This document shows, piece after piece, positions 33,941-44,690 of a stretch of 64,000 nt of DNA. How positions within the stretch are numbered: the first letter of the stretch is position 1; the number at the start of each line of letters is the position of its first letter. The notes under the pieces are model-generated. The model ran no database searches. It was not told the origin of the DNA and was given only the letters and a program-made list of their open reading frames with translations. Source of the DNA: Nonomuraea sp. NEAU-A123. Lineage in GTDB: Bacteria; Actinomycetota; Actinomycetes; Streptosporangiales; Streptosporangiaceae. The position numbers were made by a program, and so were the translations under genes. The DNA is taken from assembly GCF_018603905.1 (NCBI RefSeq), contig NZ_JAHFZZ010000001.1, positions 1-64,000 on the forward strand. Direction: 5' to 3'.

Positions 33941-34384
33941 GTGCGCACGTACTCACCGAAGCCCGCCGACGTCCAGCGTCAGTGGTACGTCATCGACGCG
34001 ACCGATGTCGTGCTGGGCCGGCTGGCCAGCCACGTCGCGATCCTGCTCCGCGGCAAGCACAAGCCGATCTTCGCCAACCATGTCGACACCGGTGACTTCG
34101 TTGTCGTCATCAACGCGGAGAAGATCGCGCTTACCGGCAACAAGCGTGAGCAGAAGAAGGCCTACCGTCACTCGGGTTACCCGGGCGGTCTGCGTTCCGT
34201 CAGTTATGGCGAGCTCATGGACAAGCGGCCGGACAAGGCCGTCGAGAAGGCCGTCAAGGGCATGCTGCCGAAGAACTCCCTCGGCCGGAAGATGGCCAAG
34301 AAGCTGAAGGTCTACGCGGGGTCCGAGCACCCGCACCAGGCCCAGCAGCCGGTGCCGTTCGAGATCACCCAGATCGCCCAGTAG
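33941..34384 (+). CDS. rplM: 50S ribosomal protein L13
   Basis: L13 (147 aa, GTG start, AAGAAGG upstream), an early 50S assembly protein. [41 protein letters not shown] and [15 protein letters not shown] are conserved. Pairs with rpsI 25 bp downstream, the universal rplM-rpsI operon. Confidence 0.98.
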   Translation: MRTYSPKPADVQRQWYVIDATDVVLGRLASHVAILLRGKHKPIFANHVDTGDFVVVINAEKIALTGNKREQKKAYRHSGYPGGLRSVSYGELMDKRPDKAVEKAVKGMLPKNSLGRKMAKKLKVYAGSEHPHQAQQPVPFEITQIAQ

Positions 34385-34409
34385 TTTCCGAAAGATTTAG
34401 AGGAGAACC

Positions 34410-34931
34410 GTGGCTGAGCCCACCGGTGTCGAGACGGCCGTCGAGGCCGAGGTGGAAGGCTTCTCCGGCGAGGAGTTCCCTTCCGAGTACACCACCGAGT
34501 CCACCGCCAGCGCTGACGCTCCCGTGCGTAAGCCCGTCACCACGGGCAACTCGTACGGAACCGGCCGCCGGAAGGAGGCGATCGCCCGCGTGCGCATCGT
34601 CCCCGGCACCGGCAAGTGGACGATCAACGGTCGTTCGCTGGACGTCTACTTCCCCAACAAGGTCCACCAGCAGATCGTCAACGAGCCCTTCGTGGTGCTC
34701 GGCGCCGAAGAGGCGTTCGACGTCATCGCGCGCATCGACGGTGGCGGCGTGACCGGCCAGGCCGGCGCGCTCCGCATGGGCCTGTCCCGTGCGCTGACGG
34801 CCCTTGATGTCGAGGTCAACCGAGCGCCTCTGAAGAAGGCCGGCTTCCTCACCCGTGACGCCCGCGCCACGGAGCGGAAGAAGTACGGTCTCAAGAAGGC
34901 CCGTAAGGCTCCGCAGTACAGCAAGCGCTAA
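34410..34931 (+). CDS. rpsI: 30S ribosomal protein S9 with acidic N-terminal extension
   Basis: S9 (173 aa, GTG start after AGGAG). The first 45 residues form an acidic Glu/Thr/Ser-rich extension typical of actinobacteria; the core starts at [14 protein letters not shown]. The C-terminal [12 protein letters not shown] tail reaches the P-site tRNA. Its TAA is followed after one base by the glmM start. Confidence 0.98.
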   Translation: MAEPTGVETAVEAEVEGFSGEEFPSEYTTESTASADAPVRKPVTTGNSYGTGRRKEAIARVRIVPGTGKWTINGRSLDVYFPNKVHQQIVNEPFVVLGAEEAFDVIARIDGGGVTGQAGALRMGLSRALTALDVEVNRAPLKKAGFLTRDARATERKKYGLKKARKAPQYSKR

Positions 34932-34932
34932 A

Positions 34933-36279
34933 TTGGCGCGCCTTTTCGGCACCGACGGGGTTCGTGGGGTCGCTGGTCGCGATCTCACGGCGGAGCTCGC
35001 CATGGACCTTTCGGTCGCGGCGGCTCACGTCCTCGGCGATGCGGGCGCGTTCTCGGCCACAGGACGTCGTCCTGTGGCCGTCGTAGGCCGGGACCCGCGT
35101 GCCTCGGGGGAGTTCCTCGAGGCCGCCGTGGTCGCCGGCCTTGCGTCGTCCGGAGTGGATGTGCTGCGCCTCGGCGTGCTGCCCACCCCGGCCGTCGCCT
35201 ACCTCACCGCCGCACTCGGCGCCGACATCGGCGTCATGCTGTCGGCGTCGCACAACCCCGCGCCGGACAACGGCATCAAGTTCCTGGCCCGCGGCGGCTT
35301 CAAGCTGTCCGACGCGGTCGAGGACGAGATCGAGCGACGGCTCGGCGAGGACTGGACCTTTCCCGTCGGCTCCGCCGTGGGCCGGGTCCGCGACGCGTAC
35401 GGTGAGGCCGACCGCTACATCTCCCATGTGCTGACCACCGTCAGCGGCCGGCTCGACGGGCTGGACATCGTCGTCGACTGCGCTCACGGCGCGGCCCACA
35501 TGGTCGCCCCCGAGGCGCTGGTGCGGTCCGGAGCCAGGGTGGAGGCGATCGGCGCGCGGCCAGACGGCCTCAACATCAACGCCGGCTACGGCTCCACCCA
35601 CCTGCCCAAGCTGCAGCAGGTCGTCGTCTCGCGCGGCGCCGACCTCGGCATCGCCTACGACGGCGACGCCGACCGCTGCCTGGCGGTCGACCACACCGGT
35701 GCGATCATCGACGGCGACCAGATCATGGCGATCCTCGCGGCCGACATGCACGCCGAGGGCACGCTGGCCAAGGACACCGTGGTCGCGACCGTGATGTCCA
35801 ACCTGGGCTTCAAGCTGGCCATGCGCGACACGGGCATCAACGTGGTGGAGACTGCGGTGGGCGACCGCTACGTGCTGGAACGCATGAAGTCCGGCGGCTA
35901 CAACCTCGGTGGCGAGCAGTCGGGACACGTCATCATGCTCGACCACGCCACCACCGGAGACGGTCTGCTCACCTCGCTGCACCTGCTCTCGGTCGTGGCC
36001 CGGTCGGGCAAGTCGCTGCGCGAGCTGGCCACGGTGATGACACCGCTGCCGCAGATTCTGATCAACGTCAAGGACGTGGACCGGGGCAAGGCGTCGGTGC
36101 CCGAGCTCACCGAGGCCGTGGCGCTGGCGGAGAAGGAGCTGGGCGAGACCGGCAGGGTGCTGATCAGGCCCAGCGGCACCGAGCCGATGATCCGCGTGAT
36201 GGTCGAGGCTTCGTCCGAGGAGCATGCCTCCGAGGTCGCGGGCCGGCTGGCCGACGTGGTGCGGGCCGCCTGCGTCTGA
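34933..36279 (+). CDS. glmM: Phosphoglucosamine mutase, TTG start
   Basis: GlmM (448 aa) converts glucosamine-6-phosphate to glucosamine-1-phosphate for peptidoglycan precursor synthesis. The protein reads (M)[14 protein letters not shown], the conserved start, so the TTG at 34933 is the initiation codon. It lacks a ribosome site and is probably coupled to rpsI termination. The phospho-serine is S106 in SASHNP; the magnesium loop is DGDADR; the sugar loop is GGEQSGH; the phosphate loop is [12 protein letters not shown]. Followed by a strong terminator. Confidence 0.96.
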   Translation: MARLFGTDGVRGVAGRDLTAELAMDLSVAAAHVLGDAGAFSATGRRPVAVVGRDPRASGEFLEAAVVAGLASSGVDVLRLGVLPTPAVAYLTAALGADIGVMLSASHNPAPDNGIKFLARGGFKLSDAVEDEIERRLGEDWTFPVGSAVGRVRDAYGEADRYISHVLTTVSGRLDGLDIVVDCAHGAAHMVAPEALVRSGARVEAIGARPDGLNINAGYGSTHLPKLQQVVVSRGADLGIAYDGDADRCLAVDHTGAIIDGDQIMAILAADMHAEGTLAKDTVVATVMSNLGFKLAMRDTGINVVETAVGDRYVLERMKSGGYNLGGEQSGHVIMLDHATTGDGLLTSLHLLSVVARSGKSLRELATVMTPLPQILINVKDVDRGKASVPELTEAVALAEKELGETGRVLIRPSGTEPMIRVMVEASSEEHASEVAGRLADVVRAACV

Positions 36280-36289
36280 GTCTTTTCCG

Positions 36290-36320
36290 GTGAGGGGCAC
36301 GGCACCGCCGTGCCCCTCAC
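36290..36320 (+). terminator. Terminator after glmM
   Basis: A perfect 14-bp stem, GTGAGGGGCACGGC/GCCGTGCCCCTCAC, with a three-base loop begins 10 bp after the glmM stop. It lacks a T-tract but is very stable. It places the start of the next gene downstream, at GTG 36337. Confidence 0.75.
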
Positions 36321-36336
36321 GCGTATTCTGCGGCTG

Positions 36337-37446
36337 GTGAGCGTGACTGTGTTGATCACCGGTGGGCGGGCCCCTGTGGCGTTGGACCTGGCCAGGAAGT
36401 TCGCCAGGTCGGGCGCGCGGGTGGTGGTGGCCGAGAGCTCGCGGGCGCAGCTCTGCGCGCGGTCCGCGGCGGTGGCGGTGAGCCATCGGGTGCCGCCGCC
36501 CAACCGGGCCCCCGAGGCGTTCACCGACGCGCTGGCCGACATCGTCACGCTGGAGGGCGTGCGGCTGGTCGTGCCCACCTGCGAGGAGATCTTCTGGGTC
36601 GCCCGGGGGCGGAAGCGGCTGCACTGCGAGGTGCTGGCCGAGCCACTCGGGACGCTGCGGGCGTTGCACAGCAAGTGGGAGTTCGTCCAGCTCGCGAGGG
36701 GGTTCGGGCTGCCGGTGCCGGAGACGGTGCTGGTGACGTCGCAGGACGACCTGGTGGGGATCCCACGCCCCTTCATTCTGAAGCCGGTTTTTTCGCGCTT
36801 TGGTACGAAGGTGCAGGTGGTGCGGGGAAATATCGGGTTAAGGGTGGATGAGGGGCCCTGGGTGGCTCAGGAGTTGCTCGGCGGGGAGCAGATCTGCACG
36901 TACTCCGTGGCCGTCAAGGGCAGGGTGGTGGCTCATGCCGCCTATGCGGTGGAGTTCACGGCTTCCGGGGCTTGTGTCAGTTTTGAGCCGGTGGAGCATG
37001 CCGAGGTGGATGCCTGGGTGACGCGGTTCGTGGAGCGGGCCAAGTTCAGCGGGCAGATCGCCTTCGATTTCATGGCCGGCGACCGGGTGGTGCCGATGGA
37101 GTGCAATCCGCGGGCCACCAGCGGGGTGCATCTTCTGGGCGACGAGCTGGCCGGGGTGTTGCTCGGTGATCTGCCGGACGAGCCGCTGCGGCCCGCGCCC
37201 GGCGCGCGGGCGATGATCGGGCTGGCGATGCTCGGCTTCGGGCTGGCCGGTGTGCGGTCCTGGCCGGAGTTGCGCCGGTGGGCGAGCGTGGTGTCGTCCG
37301 CTGACGACGTGATCGCGGTGAAGGGCGATCGGGGGCCGTTCGTGGCGCAGTTCGGGGTGCTGTGGGAGAACTGGATCCGTTCGCTGTGGACGCGACGGTC
37401 GCTGATCGAGTGCTCGACGTACGACATCGAGTGGAACGGTCGGTGA
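36337..37446 (+). CDS. ATP-grasp ligase-like protein
   Basis: Protein of 369 aa. The N-terminal Rossmann-like pre-ATP-grasp domain begins VTVLITGGRAPVALDLARK. A central ATP-grasp fold follows (PRPFILKPVFSRFGTKV, WVAQELLGGEQ), and the metal/ATP site is AFDFMAGDRVVPMECNPRATSG. The family joins a carboxylate to an amine or thiol through an acyl-phosphate; the substrates here are unknown. Start GTG 36337 is preferred because GTG 36310 lies inside the upstream terminator. Its TGA overlaps the next gene (GTGA). First gene of a three-gene cassette with a GNAT-like protein and an AMP-forming ligase. Confidence 0.88.
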   Translation: MSVTVLITGGRAPVALDLARKFARSGARVVVAESSRAQLCARSAAVAVSHRVPPPNRAPEAFTDALADIVTLEGVRLVVPTCEEIFWVARGRKRLHCEVLAEPLGTLRALHSKWEFVQLARGFGLPVPETVLVTSQDDLVGIPRPFILKPVFSRFGTKVQVVRGNIGLRVDEGPWVAQELLGGEQICTYSVAVKGRVVAHAAYAVEFTASGACVSFEPVEHAEVDAWVTRFVERAKFSGQIAFDFMAGDRVVPMECNPRATSGVHLLGDELAGVLLGDLPDEPLRPAPGARAMIGLAMLGFGLAGVRSWPELRRWASVVSSADDVIAVKGDRGPFVAQFGVLWENWIRSLWTRRSLIECSTYDIEWNGR

Positions 37447-38546
37447 AGGCCGAGCTGTACACGAAGGACAACCTCGGCGAGCTGCCCTGGCCCGAGACCG
37501 AGGATGGCGCCTACGCGCGGGACTACCTGGTGCCGCTGGTCGAGAGCGGGACCGAGGCGTTCGTCGGCAATGTGGCCACGACCTACGGGGTCCTGCTCGT
37601 GGACGGGCGGGTGGTGCTGCCGGTGTCGGTCAACGACGGTGAGCAGGGGAACGCGTGGGTGTGCTCGCCGTACACGCACTATGTGACCTATGCCGGTGAG
37701 GAGCTGCGCGTGCTCCGTAGCGGGGTGCTGCGCGCGGTGCTGGCGGCGGCGCTGTCCGCGCTGGGGGCGCTGTGCCGGTGGTCGGAGCTGGACCGGGTGG
37801 TGCTGGTCAACAACTGGCTGCTGTCCACGAACCTCTATCCGGCGATCGAGCCCGCCCACGAGCAGGCCGCCATCCGGTTCCTGCGCGAGCGGTTTCCCGG
37901 GCACGCCGTCGGGTTCTGCTCGGTGAACCGGCGGATCGACGGCTGTGTGATGGTGCCCGGGCGGCGGGTCTACCTGGTGCGGCCGGGGGAGCAGGGGGCC
38001 CGGCAGCGCAAGAAGTGGCGGCGTGATCTGCGGCTGATCGAGCGCCGGGGGTATGAGGTGGTGCGGCCGGGCGAGGATGACGCGGCTCGGGTGGTCGAGC
38101 TCTATAACCTGCTTTATCTGGATAAATACTCGCGGAACAATCCGCAGTTCACCGAGCGGTTCGTCCGCGAGACCATGCGGGCGGGGACGATCACCTACTG
38201 GGCGCTGGCCAAGGACGGGCGGATCTCCGGGGTGCTCGGCTACTTCCACCGTGACGGGACGCTGACCACGCCGATCTTCGGGTACGACACCGCGCTGCCG
38301 CAGCAGGTCGGGCTGTACCGGATGCTGAGCGCGCTGGTCTATCAGATCGCTGTGGACGAGGGGCTCGCGGTCAACGACAGTGCTGGTGCGGGGGAGTTCA
38401 AGCGGCTGCGTGGCGGGGTGCCGGAGATCGAGTATCGGGCCGTGCACGTCGGGCATCTGCCGTGGCGGCGTCGTACGGGCTGGGTGGTGCTGGCCTGGCT
38501 GCTCGAACGGGTCGCGGTGCCGGTCATGCGGCGTTACGAGCTTTGA
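37443..38546 (+). CDS. GNAT-fold acyltransferase-like protein
   Basis: Protein of 367 aa, GTG start overlapping the upstream stop by 4 bp. The N-terminal 190 residues have no domain I recognise. The C-terminal half resembles the GNAT/FemAB-like acyltransferase superfamily: RQRKKWRRDLRLIERRGYEV, YWALAKDGRISGVLGYF and LNDSAGAGEFK-like (VNDSAGAGEFKRLRGG) segments. Strict coupling with the ATP-grasp and AMP-ligase genes suggests a shared pathway, perhaps acylating or aminoacylating the ATP-grasp product. Substrate unknown. Confidence 0.8.
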   Translation: MKAELYTKDNLGELPWPETEDGAYARDYLVPLVESGTEAFVGNVATTYGVLLVDGRVVLPVSVNDGEQGNAWVCSPYTHYVTYAGEELRVLRSGVLRAVLAAALSALGALCRWSELDRVVLVNNWLLSTNLYPAIEPAHEQAAIRFLRERFPGHAVGFCSVNRRIDGCVMVPGRRVYLVRPGEQGARQRKKWRRDLRLIERRGYEVVRPGEDDAARVVELYNLLYLDKYSRNNPQFTERFVRETMRAGTITYWALAKDGRISGVLGYFHRDGTLTTPIFGYDTALPQQVGLYRMLSALVYQIAVDEGLAVNDSAGAGEFKRLRGGVPEIEYRAVHVGHLPWRRRTGWVVLAWLLERVAVPVMRRYEL

Positions 38547-38555
38547 GGGAGTGGG

Positions 38556-40110
<1,555 letters not shown>

Positions 40111-40127
<17 letters not shown>

Positions 40128-40827
40128 GGGCGAAGACCCGCAGTCGCTGTCCCGCCCAGAGCACCGCGCCGAGCGTCACGATGATCAGCGCCGGTACGGC
40201 GAAGCCGAGCGTCACGTTGGTGTCCAGGAACGGGTTGTCGGAGATCTGGACCGCGATCGACTTGGCCCACTGCTGGATGGAGAACTTCTGCGCCCCCGGT
40301 ACGACCGTGCCGACCACCGTCTCCCACAGCAGCGCGTAGATGATCCCGATCGTGACCGCGTGGCGGGTGATGGTGCCGAGCAGCAGGAACACCGCGACGT
40401 AGGCGAAGCCCGCGACCAGCGCGCCGAGCGCGAAGCCGGCCGCGAGGCCGTCCTCGTTGCCCACCAGCAGCCAGGCCGAGAAGTACGTCGGGACCGCCGC
40501 GAACACCGCCATCAGCGAGGCGGCCACCAGGAACTTCGTCTGCGCGATGACCGGCCGCGAGATCGGCTTGGACATCAGGTGGATGATCGTGCCGTCGTCG
40601 ATCTCCGGGGCGATCACCCCGGTCCCCGCGATGAGGCCGAGCAACGGGAGCATTACCGCGATGGCGAAGTTGTCCATCAGCAGTTCGGCCGAGTGCGGAT
40701 CGTTGCCGCCGAACAGGCGCAGCATGATCGCCAGGGCGATCAGCGCCAGCGGCAGCAGAAGCAGCAAGACGATCCGGCGCCTACCCAGGAGCGCCCGGTA
40801 AGTGATCCCTGCAACGACTGTATTCAT
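40111..40827 (-). CDS. ABC-2 type transporter permease
   Basis: Integral membrane protein (238 aa) with six predicted segments, including LIVLLLLLPLALIALAIML-type TM1, AVMLPLLGLIAGTGVIAPE and a conserved EIDDGTIIHLMSKPISR loop typical of ABC-2 exporters. It lies 22 bp after its ATPase and is the last gene of a four-gene minus-strand operon. Its end overlaps the convergent AMP-ligase gene. Confidence 0.9.
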
Positions 40828-40849
40828 TGCCTGACTCCGTGCAGGTTCA

Positions 40850-41764
40850 TCAAGTACTCCGGTTGATCAGGTAGGCGAACACGCTCTCCAGGTCCTCGTC
40901 GGCGGGGGAGACCTGGTGCAGGCGGATGCCTTCGGTGCGGGCGACGCGCGGCAGCAGTCGCGCGAAGCGCCGGAACTCGGCCGCCCTGACCTCCAACCCG
41001 TCGGGGCCGAGCGCGACACCGCCCGCCGAGCTGTCGAGCATCAGGGCGGCGGCGAGCTTCCTGTCGTCGCTCGACCGGATCCTGAACAGGTGCGGCCGGT
41101 CGGTCATCAGCCGGCGGATCTCGCGGAAGTTGCCCGAGGCGGCGTGCCTGCCCGCGACCAGCACCTCGATCTGCTGGGCGACCCGCTCGACCTCCTCCAG
41201 GATGTGCGAGCTGAACAGGATCGTCTTGCCCGCCGTGCCCATCGAGCGGATCAGGTCCATCAGGTGCATCCGCTGGCGCGGGTCCATGCCGTTGAACGGC
41301 TCGTCGAGCAGCAGCACCGGCGGGTCGTGGACGAGCGCGGCGGCGACCTTCACCCGCTGGCGCATGCCCTTGGAGTAGGTCTCGACGCGGCGGTCCTTGG
41401 GCTCCTCCATCTCGACCGTGGCCAGCGCCTTGCGCGCGGCCTCGACCGGATCGGGCAGACCGTGCAGCCTGGCGGCGGACAGGACGAACTGCCAGCCGGT
41501 GAGGAACCCGTAGACACCCTCCCGCTCAGGAACCAGGCCGATGTTCCGGTAGATGTGATGATTTTTCCAGATCCGGGTGCCGTCCATCGTCACCGTGCCA
41601 CCCGAGGGGGCCAGGAACCCGGCCATCATGTGCAGCAGCGTCGACTTGCCCGCGCCGTTGGGGCCGAGCAGGCCGGTGACGCCGGGGCGGATCGTCATCG
41701 TGACGTCGTTGACCGCCACCACGTTGCCGTACCAGCGCGAGACCTGTGCGAGCTCGATGTTCAT
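40850..41764 (-). CDS. ABC transporter ATP-binding protein
   Basis: ATPase (304 aa). Walker A LLGPNGAGKSTLLH, signature YSKGMRQRVKVA, Walker B VLLLDEP and switch histidine SSHILEEV are intact. A C-terminal domain of about 90 residues follows. The ATG at 41764 overlaps the stop of the permease gene upstream by 4 bp (ATGA). Partner of the 238-residue permease; exported substrate unknown. Confidence 0.95.
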   Translation of the reverse strand: MNIELAQVSRWYGNVVAVNDVTMTIRPGVTGLLGPNGAGKSTLLHMMAGFLAPSGGTVTMDGTRIWKNHHIYRNIGLVPEREGVYGFLTGWQFVLSAARLHGLPDPVEAARKALATVEMEEPKDRRVETYSKGMRQRVKVAAALVHDPPVLLLDEPFNGMDPRQRMHLMDLIRSMGTAGKTILFSSHILEEVERVAQQIEVLVAGRHAASGNFREIRRLMTDRPHLFRIRSSDDRKLAAALMLDSSAGGVALGPDGLEVRAAEFRRFARLLPRVARTEGIRLHQVSPADEDLESVFAYLINRST

Positions 41765-42621
41765 TGGGCGGCCGCCTTCCGGTAGCGCGCCGCGAGCGCC
41801 GCCAGTCCGATCGCGATGAGCACGACCACGATGATCGCCGGGGCGGGCCCCGGCGGGTAGCCGCTGCCGTCCAGCGCGTTGGGCGTGGTGTCGAACAGCC
41901 ACACCTGTACGGCGTCGACCAGCCAGAACGGGTTGACCAGCCAGGCCCAGAGGGCCCCCGACGTGTTGCCCGCCGACTGCAGCGTGCCGTAGATGACCGG
42001 GACGGAGGCCGAGGCCAGCAGGTAGACGGCGATGATGGAGGCGACGCCGAGCCCGCGCCTGGGCGTCAGCGAGGCGATGGCCAGGCCGAACGACGACAGC
42101 AGCAGCGCGAGCACCAGCGCCATGGCCAGAGCCCCGAGGTATTCCTTGGTCTGTGGCGGACCTTCGAGGTCGATGAGCAGCTCGCCCACGTAGATCAGCG
42201 TCATTGGCAGCGCGATCAGCAGGAACAGCGCCACGGTCATGGCGATGACCTTGGCGGTCACGTACTCGGCGATCGCGACCGGCCTTGACAGGTACAAGGG
42301 CAACACCCGGTAGCGCAGGTCGGGCGCGACGACCGTCGGCGACTGCGAGGCAAGGAAGATCGCCAGGACCGTCTGCATGGAGACCGCGAAGCTGCTGTAG
42401 CTCATGCCATGCTGCTTTATCAGGGCCATCATCGCGATCGACACGACCGCGGGCAGCAGCATGATGACGCCCAGGGCGAACGGCATGATCTTGCTGCGGG
42501 CCGTACGGCCGAGGCCGAAGACGCCGCGCAGGCTGTGGACGGTGAGCGCGCGCGTCGAATAGCCGCGGCCGAGTCGCGGACCGTCGTAGTGGCGGTAACC
42601 GATGTCATAGATCTCAGACAT
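41761..42621 (-). CDS. ABC-2 type transporter permease
   Basis: Membrane protein (286 aa), starting MSEIYDIGYRHYDGPRLGRG, with six predicted segments and an SQSPTVVAPDLRYRVLPLYLSRP loop like other ABC-2 permeases. It overlaps both neighbouring ATPase genes by a few bases, so the four ABC genes form one operon coding for two ATPase/permease pairs. Confidence 0.92.
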   Translation of the reverse strand: MSEIYDIGYRHYDGPRLGRGYSTRALTVHSLRGVFGLGRTARSKIMPFALGVIMLLPAVVSIAMMALIKQHGMSYSSFAVSMQTVLAIFLASQSPTVVAPDLRYRVLPLYLSRPVAIAEYVTAKVIAMTVALFLLIALPMTLIYVGELLIDLEGPPQTKEYLGALAMALVLALLLSSFGLAIASLTPRRGLGVASIIAVYLLASASVPVIYGTLQSAGNTSGALWAWLVNPFWLVDAVQVWLFDTTPNALDGSGYPPGPAPAIIVVVLIAIGLAALAARYRKAAAQ

Positions 42622-43522
42622 TCGCGGCCTCCTCCCGGAAGACGTCCTCGATGCGGTGGCGGCCCTGTTCCAGCCGGATCAGGCAGAGGTCGAGATCGAC
42701 GGCCGCGTCGCGGATCGCGTCGAACGTCTCCGGACCCGCCACCTTGACCACCAGCAGGCGGCCGTGCTGGGTGGCGGTGTGGCCGAGCTCGGACAGCCGC
42801 TCGGCGAGTGGCTGCGTGCCCTCCTCGACCTCGACCGTGACGGTCTGCGTGGCCTGGGTGAACTCGGAGATCGCGGACGAGCGCAGCAGCCGGCCCGCGT
42901 CGATGACGATCACGTGGTCGCAGATCCGCTCCAGCTCGCCGAGCAGGTGCGAGGTGACGAGCACGCTGATGCCGAAGTCGGTGCCGATGCGCCTGATCAG
43001 CGACAGCATCTCGTCGCGGCCACGCGGGTCGAGCCCGTTGGTCGGCTCGTCGAGGAAGATCAGCTTGGGGTCGTGCACGAGCGCCTGCGCCAGCTTGACG
43101 CGCTGCTTCATGCCGGTGGAGTAGCCGCCGATGGCGCGGTAGCGCTCCTCGGCCAGCCCCACGTGGCGCAGCACGTCGGCGGCGCGCTCCCGGGCGGCCG
43201 TGCGCGGCAGCCCGGACATCTGGGCGAGGTGGACGACCAGCTCGGTGGCGGACACGTCAGGGGGGAGGCAGTCGTGCTCGGGCATGTAGCCCACGAACCT
43301 GCGGATCTCGGCGCCCTGGGTGGTCACGTCGAGATCGAGCACGCGCGCGCCGCCCCCGGTCGGTGGCAGTAAGCCCAGCAGGATCTTGATCAGCGTCGAC
43401 TTGCCCGCGCCGTTCGCCCCGACCAGGCCGGTGACGCCGGCCCCGACGGTGACCGTCAGCTGGTCGAGTGCCGTGACGGTCGGGAAGCGTTTGGTGAGCC
43501 CCTCGGTAGCGAGGATGTGCAT
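42614..43522 (-). CDS. ABC transporter ATP-binding protein
   Basis: ATPase (302 aa). Walker A GLVGANGAGKSTLIKI, signature YSTGMKQRVKLAQ, Walker B LIFLDEPTNGLD and switch TSHLLGEL are intact; a C-terminal regulatory domain follows. First gene of the four-gene exporter operon, 40 bp downstream of the DUF389 gene in the same direction. Confidence 0.95.
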   Translation of the reverse strand: MHILATEGLTKRFPTVTALDQLTVTVGAGVTGLVGANGAGKSTLIKILLGLLPPTGGGARVLDLDVTTQGAEIRRFVGYMPEHDCLPPDVSATELVVHLAQMSGLPRTAARERAADVLRHVGLAEERYRAIGGYSTGMKQRVKLAQALVHDPKLIFLDEPTNGLDPRGRDEMLSLIRRIGTDFGISVLVTSHLLGELERICDHVIVIDAGRLLRSSAISEFTQATQTVTVEVEEGTQPLAERLSELGHTATQHGRLLVVKVAGPETFDAIRDAAVDLDLCLIRLEQGRHRIEDVFREEAANV

Positions 43523-43562
43523 GGTCCGGACCCTACCGGCCGGGGATGGGGTGTGGCCTCGT

Positions 43563-44507
43563 TCACACGGATGAACGATGTCCTACTTGAGGCCAGAATT
43601 TCCGCTGGACCGCGAGGGTGACGGTGCCCGCGATGAGCATGCCGACGATGTTCAGCGCGAGCTGCGCGACCGACCCCGCGACCTCGTCCCAGTCGCTGAG
43701 CGCCAGCGCCACGGCCACGTAGCCGGCGGCCGGGACCGTGGTGACCGAGATGAAGACGCCGATCAGGGCCGACGACTTGCCCGCCGTGATCGACAGCACC
43801 CCGGCCGCGCCCGCCAGCAGCGCCACGATGAACGACCAGCGGTCGGGCTTGACGATGAACTGGACCTCCTCGTTGACCCGCAGGTTGGTCAGGTCGATCC
43901 AGCCCATCCAGCGCGAGACCAGCGCGCAGGCGAACGTGATCGCGATCGCCACCGCGAACCCGATGACCAGGGTCCTGACCGAGGTGATGATCAAATGGCC
44001 GCGGAAGCGGAGCAGACCGAAGCAGATGGCCGCGATCGCCCCGAACTCGGGGCCGAGCACCATCGCGCCGACGATCAGGATGGGGGAGTTCTGCAGGACG
44101 CCGATGCCCGCGAGCTGCGTGGCGATCGCGAGGAAGGCCAGGTACGCCCACGTGATGCGCGACTCGGCCTGCACCTTGTGGGCGAGCTCCGCCCAGACGA
44201 CCGCGTCGTCGGGGTCGCCGGGAGCCTCCTCGACGGCGTCCGCGGCCACCTTGGACAGGGCCAGGTGAATCTGTTCGACCGCGATGGACCCCTCGTCCTG
44301 CACCCACTTGAGCCTGCTGATCACCTCGTTGGCCGCCTCGCGGGCGACGTCGCAGAGGATCAGATCGCCCACCGGCTCGCGGGCCGCGCCGGGCAGCACG
44401 GCGACGTTGGTGACGCCCGTGCACTCGTCGAGCACGGTCGTCACCTCGCCGGTACGGGCGGACGGGCAGATCAATCGCAGGTGTAGCACTTGGTCATTCT
44501 TGTCCAT
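43563..44507 (-). CDS. DUF389 membrane protein
   Basis: Protein of 314 aa. An N-terminal soluble part (VLHLRLICPSARTGEV, VAVLPGAAREPVGDLI) is followed by six or more membrane segments carrying the DUF389 signature (NSPILIVGAMVLGPEFGAIAA). The family has no established function. The ATG at 44507 is preferred over one 69 bp upstream because the family starts near this position; no clear ribosome site. 40 bp upstream of the ABC operon, possibly co-transcribed. Confidence 0.88.
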   Translation of the reverse strand: MDKNDQVLHLRLICPSARTGEVTTVLDECTGVTNVAVLPGAAREPVGDLILCDVAREAANEVISRLKWVQDEGSIAVEQIHLALSKVAADAVEEAPGDPDDAVVWAELAHKVQAESRITWAYLAFLAIATQLAGIGVLQNSPILIVGAMVLGPEFGAIAAICFGLLRFRGHLIITSVRTLVIGFAVAIAITFACALVSRWMGWIDLTNLRVNEEVQFIVKPDRWSFIVALLAGAAGVLSITAGKSSALIGVFISVTTVPAAGYVAVALALSDWDEVAGSVAQLALNIVGMLIAGTVTLAVQRKFWPQVGHRSSV

Positions 44508-44552
44508 CGGATGTTGATGATGTGTTGACAGTGGTACGCGAGGCTTCCTCGC

Positions 44553-44690
44553 ATGAGGCAGACGTTCAGGTGTCACGACGACGGCGAGGACTGCTGGTTC
44601 GCCGACATAGACGATCAGGGGTGCGCGGGCAGGTTCGCGGCCTACCTGTTCGAGGAGGTGTTCAGGTTCGGCGAAGCCGTACCCGCCTGA
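44553..44690 (+). CDS. Candidate 45-residue cysteine-containing small protein
   Basis: Small open frame [20 protein letters not shown]... with three cysteines (7, 14, 24), acidic overall, ending EAVPA. Nearly every third codon position is G or C, as in real genes here. It lies mostly in the otherwise empty gap between DUF389 and coaA (both on the opposite strand) and overlaps the coaA 3' end by 29 bp. The start is preceded by a GCGAGG/CCTCGC hairpin that would bury its only GAGG. Family unknown; could be non-coding. Confidence 0.5.
   Translation: MRQTFRCHDDGEDCWFADIDDQGCAGRFAAYLFEEVFRFGEAVPA

Noticed and set aside
44525-44530. TTGACA as a -35 for the small plus-strand gene at 44553
   Set aside because: At the right spacing the -10 position reads CTCGCA and overlaps the start codon, so it is not a usable promoter.
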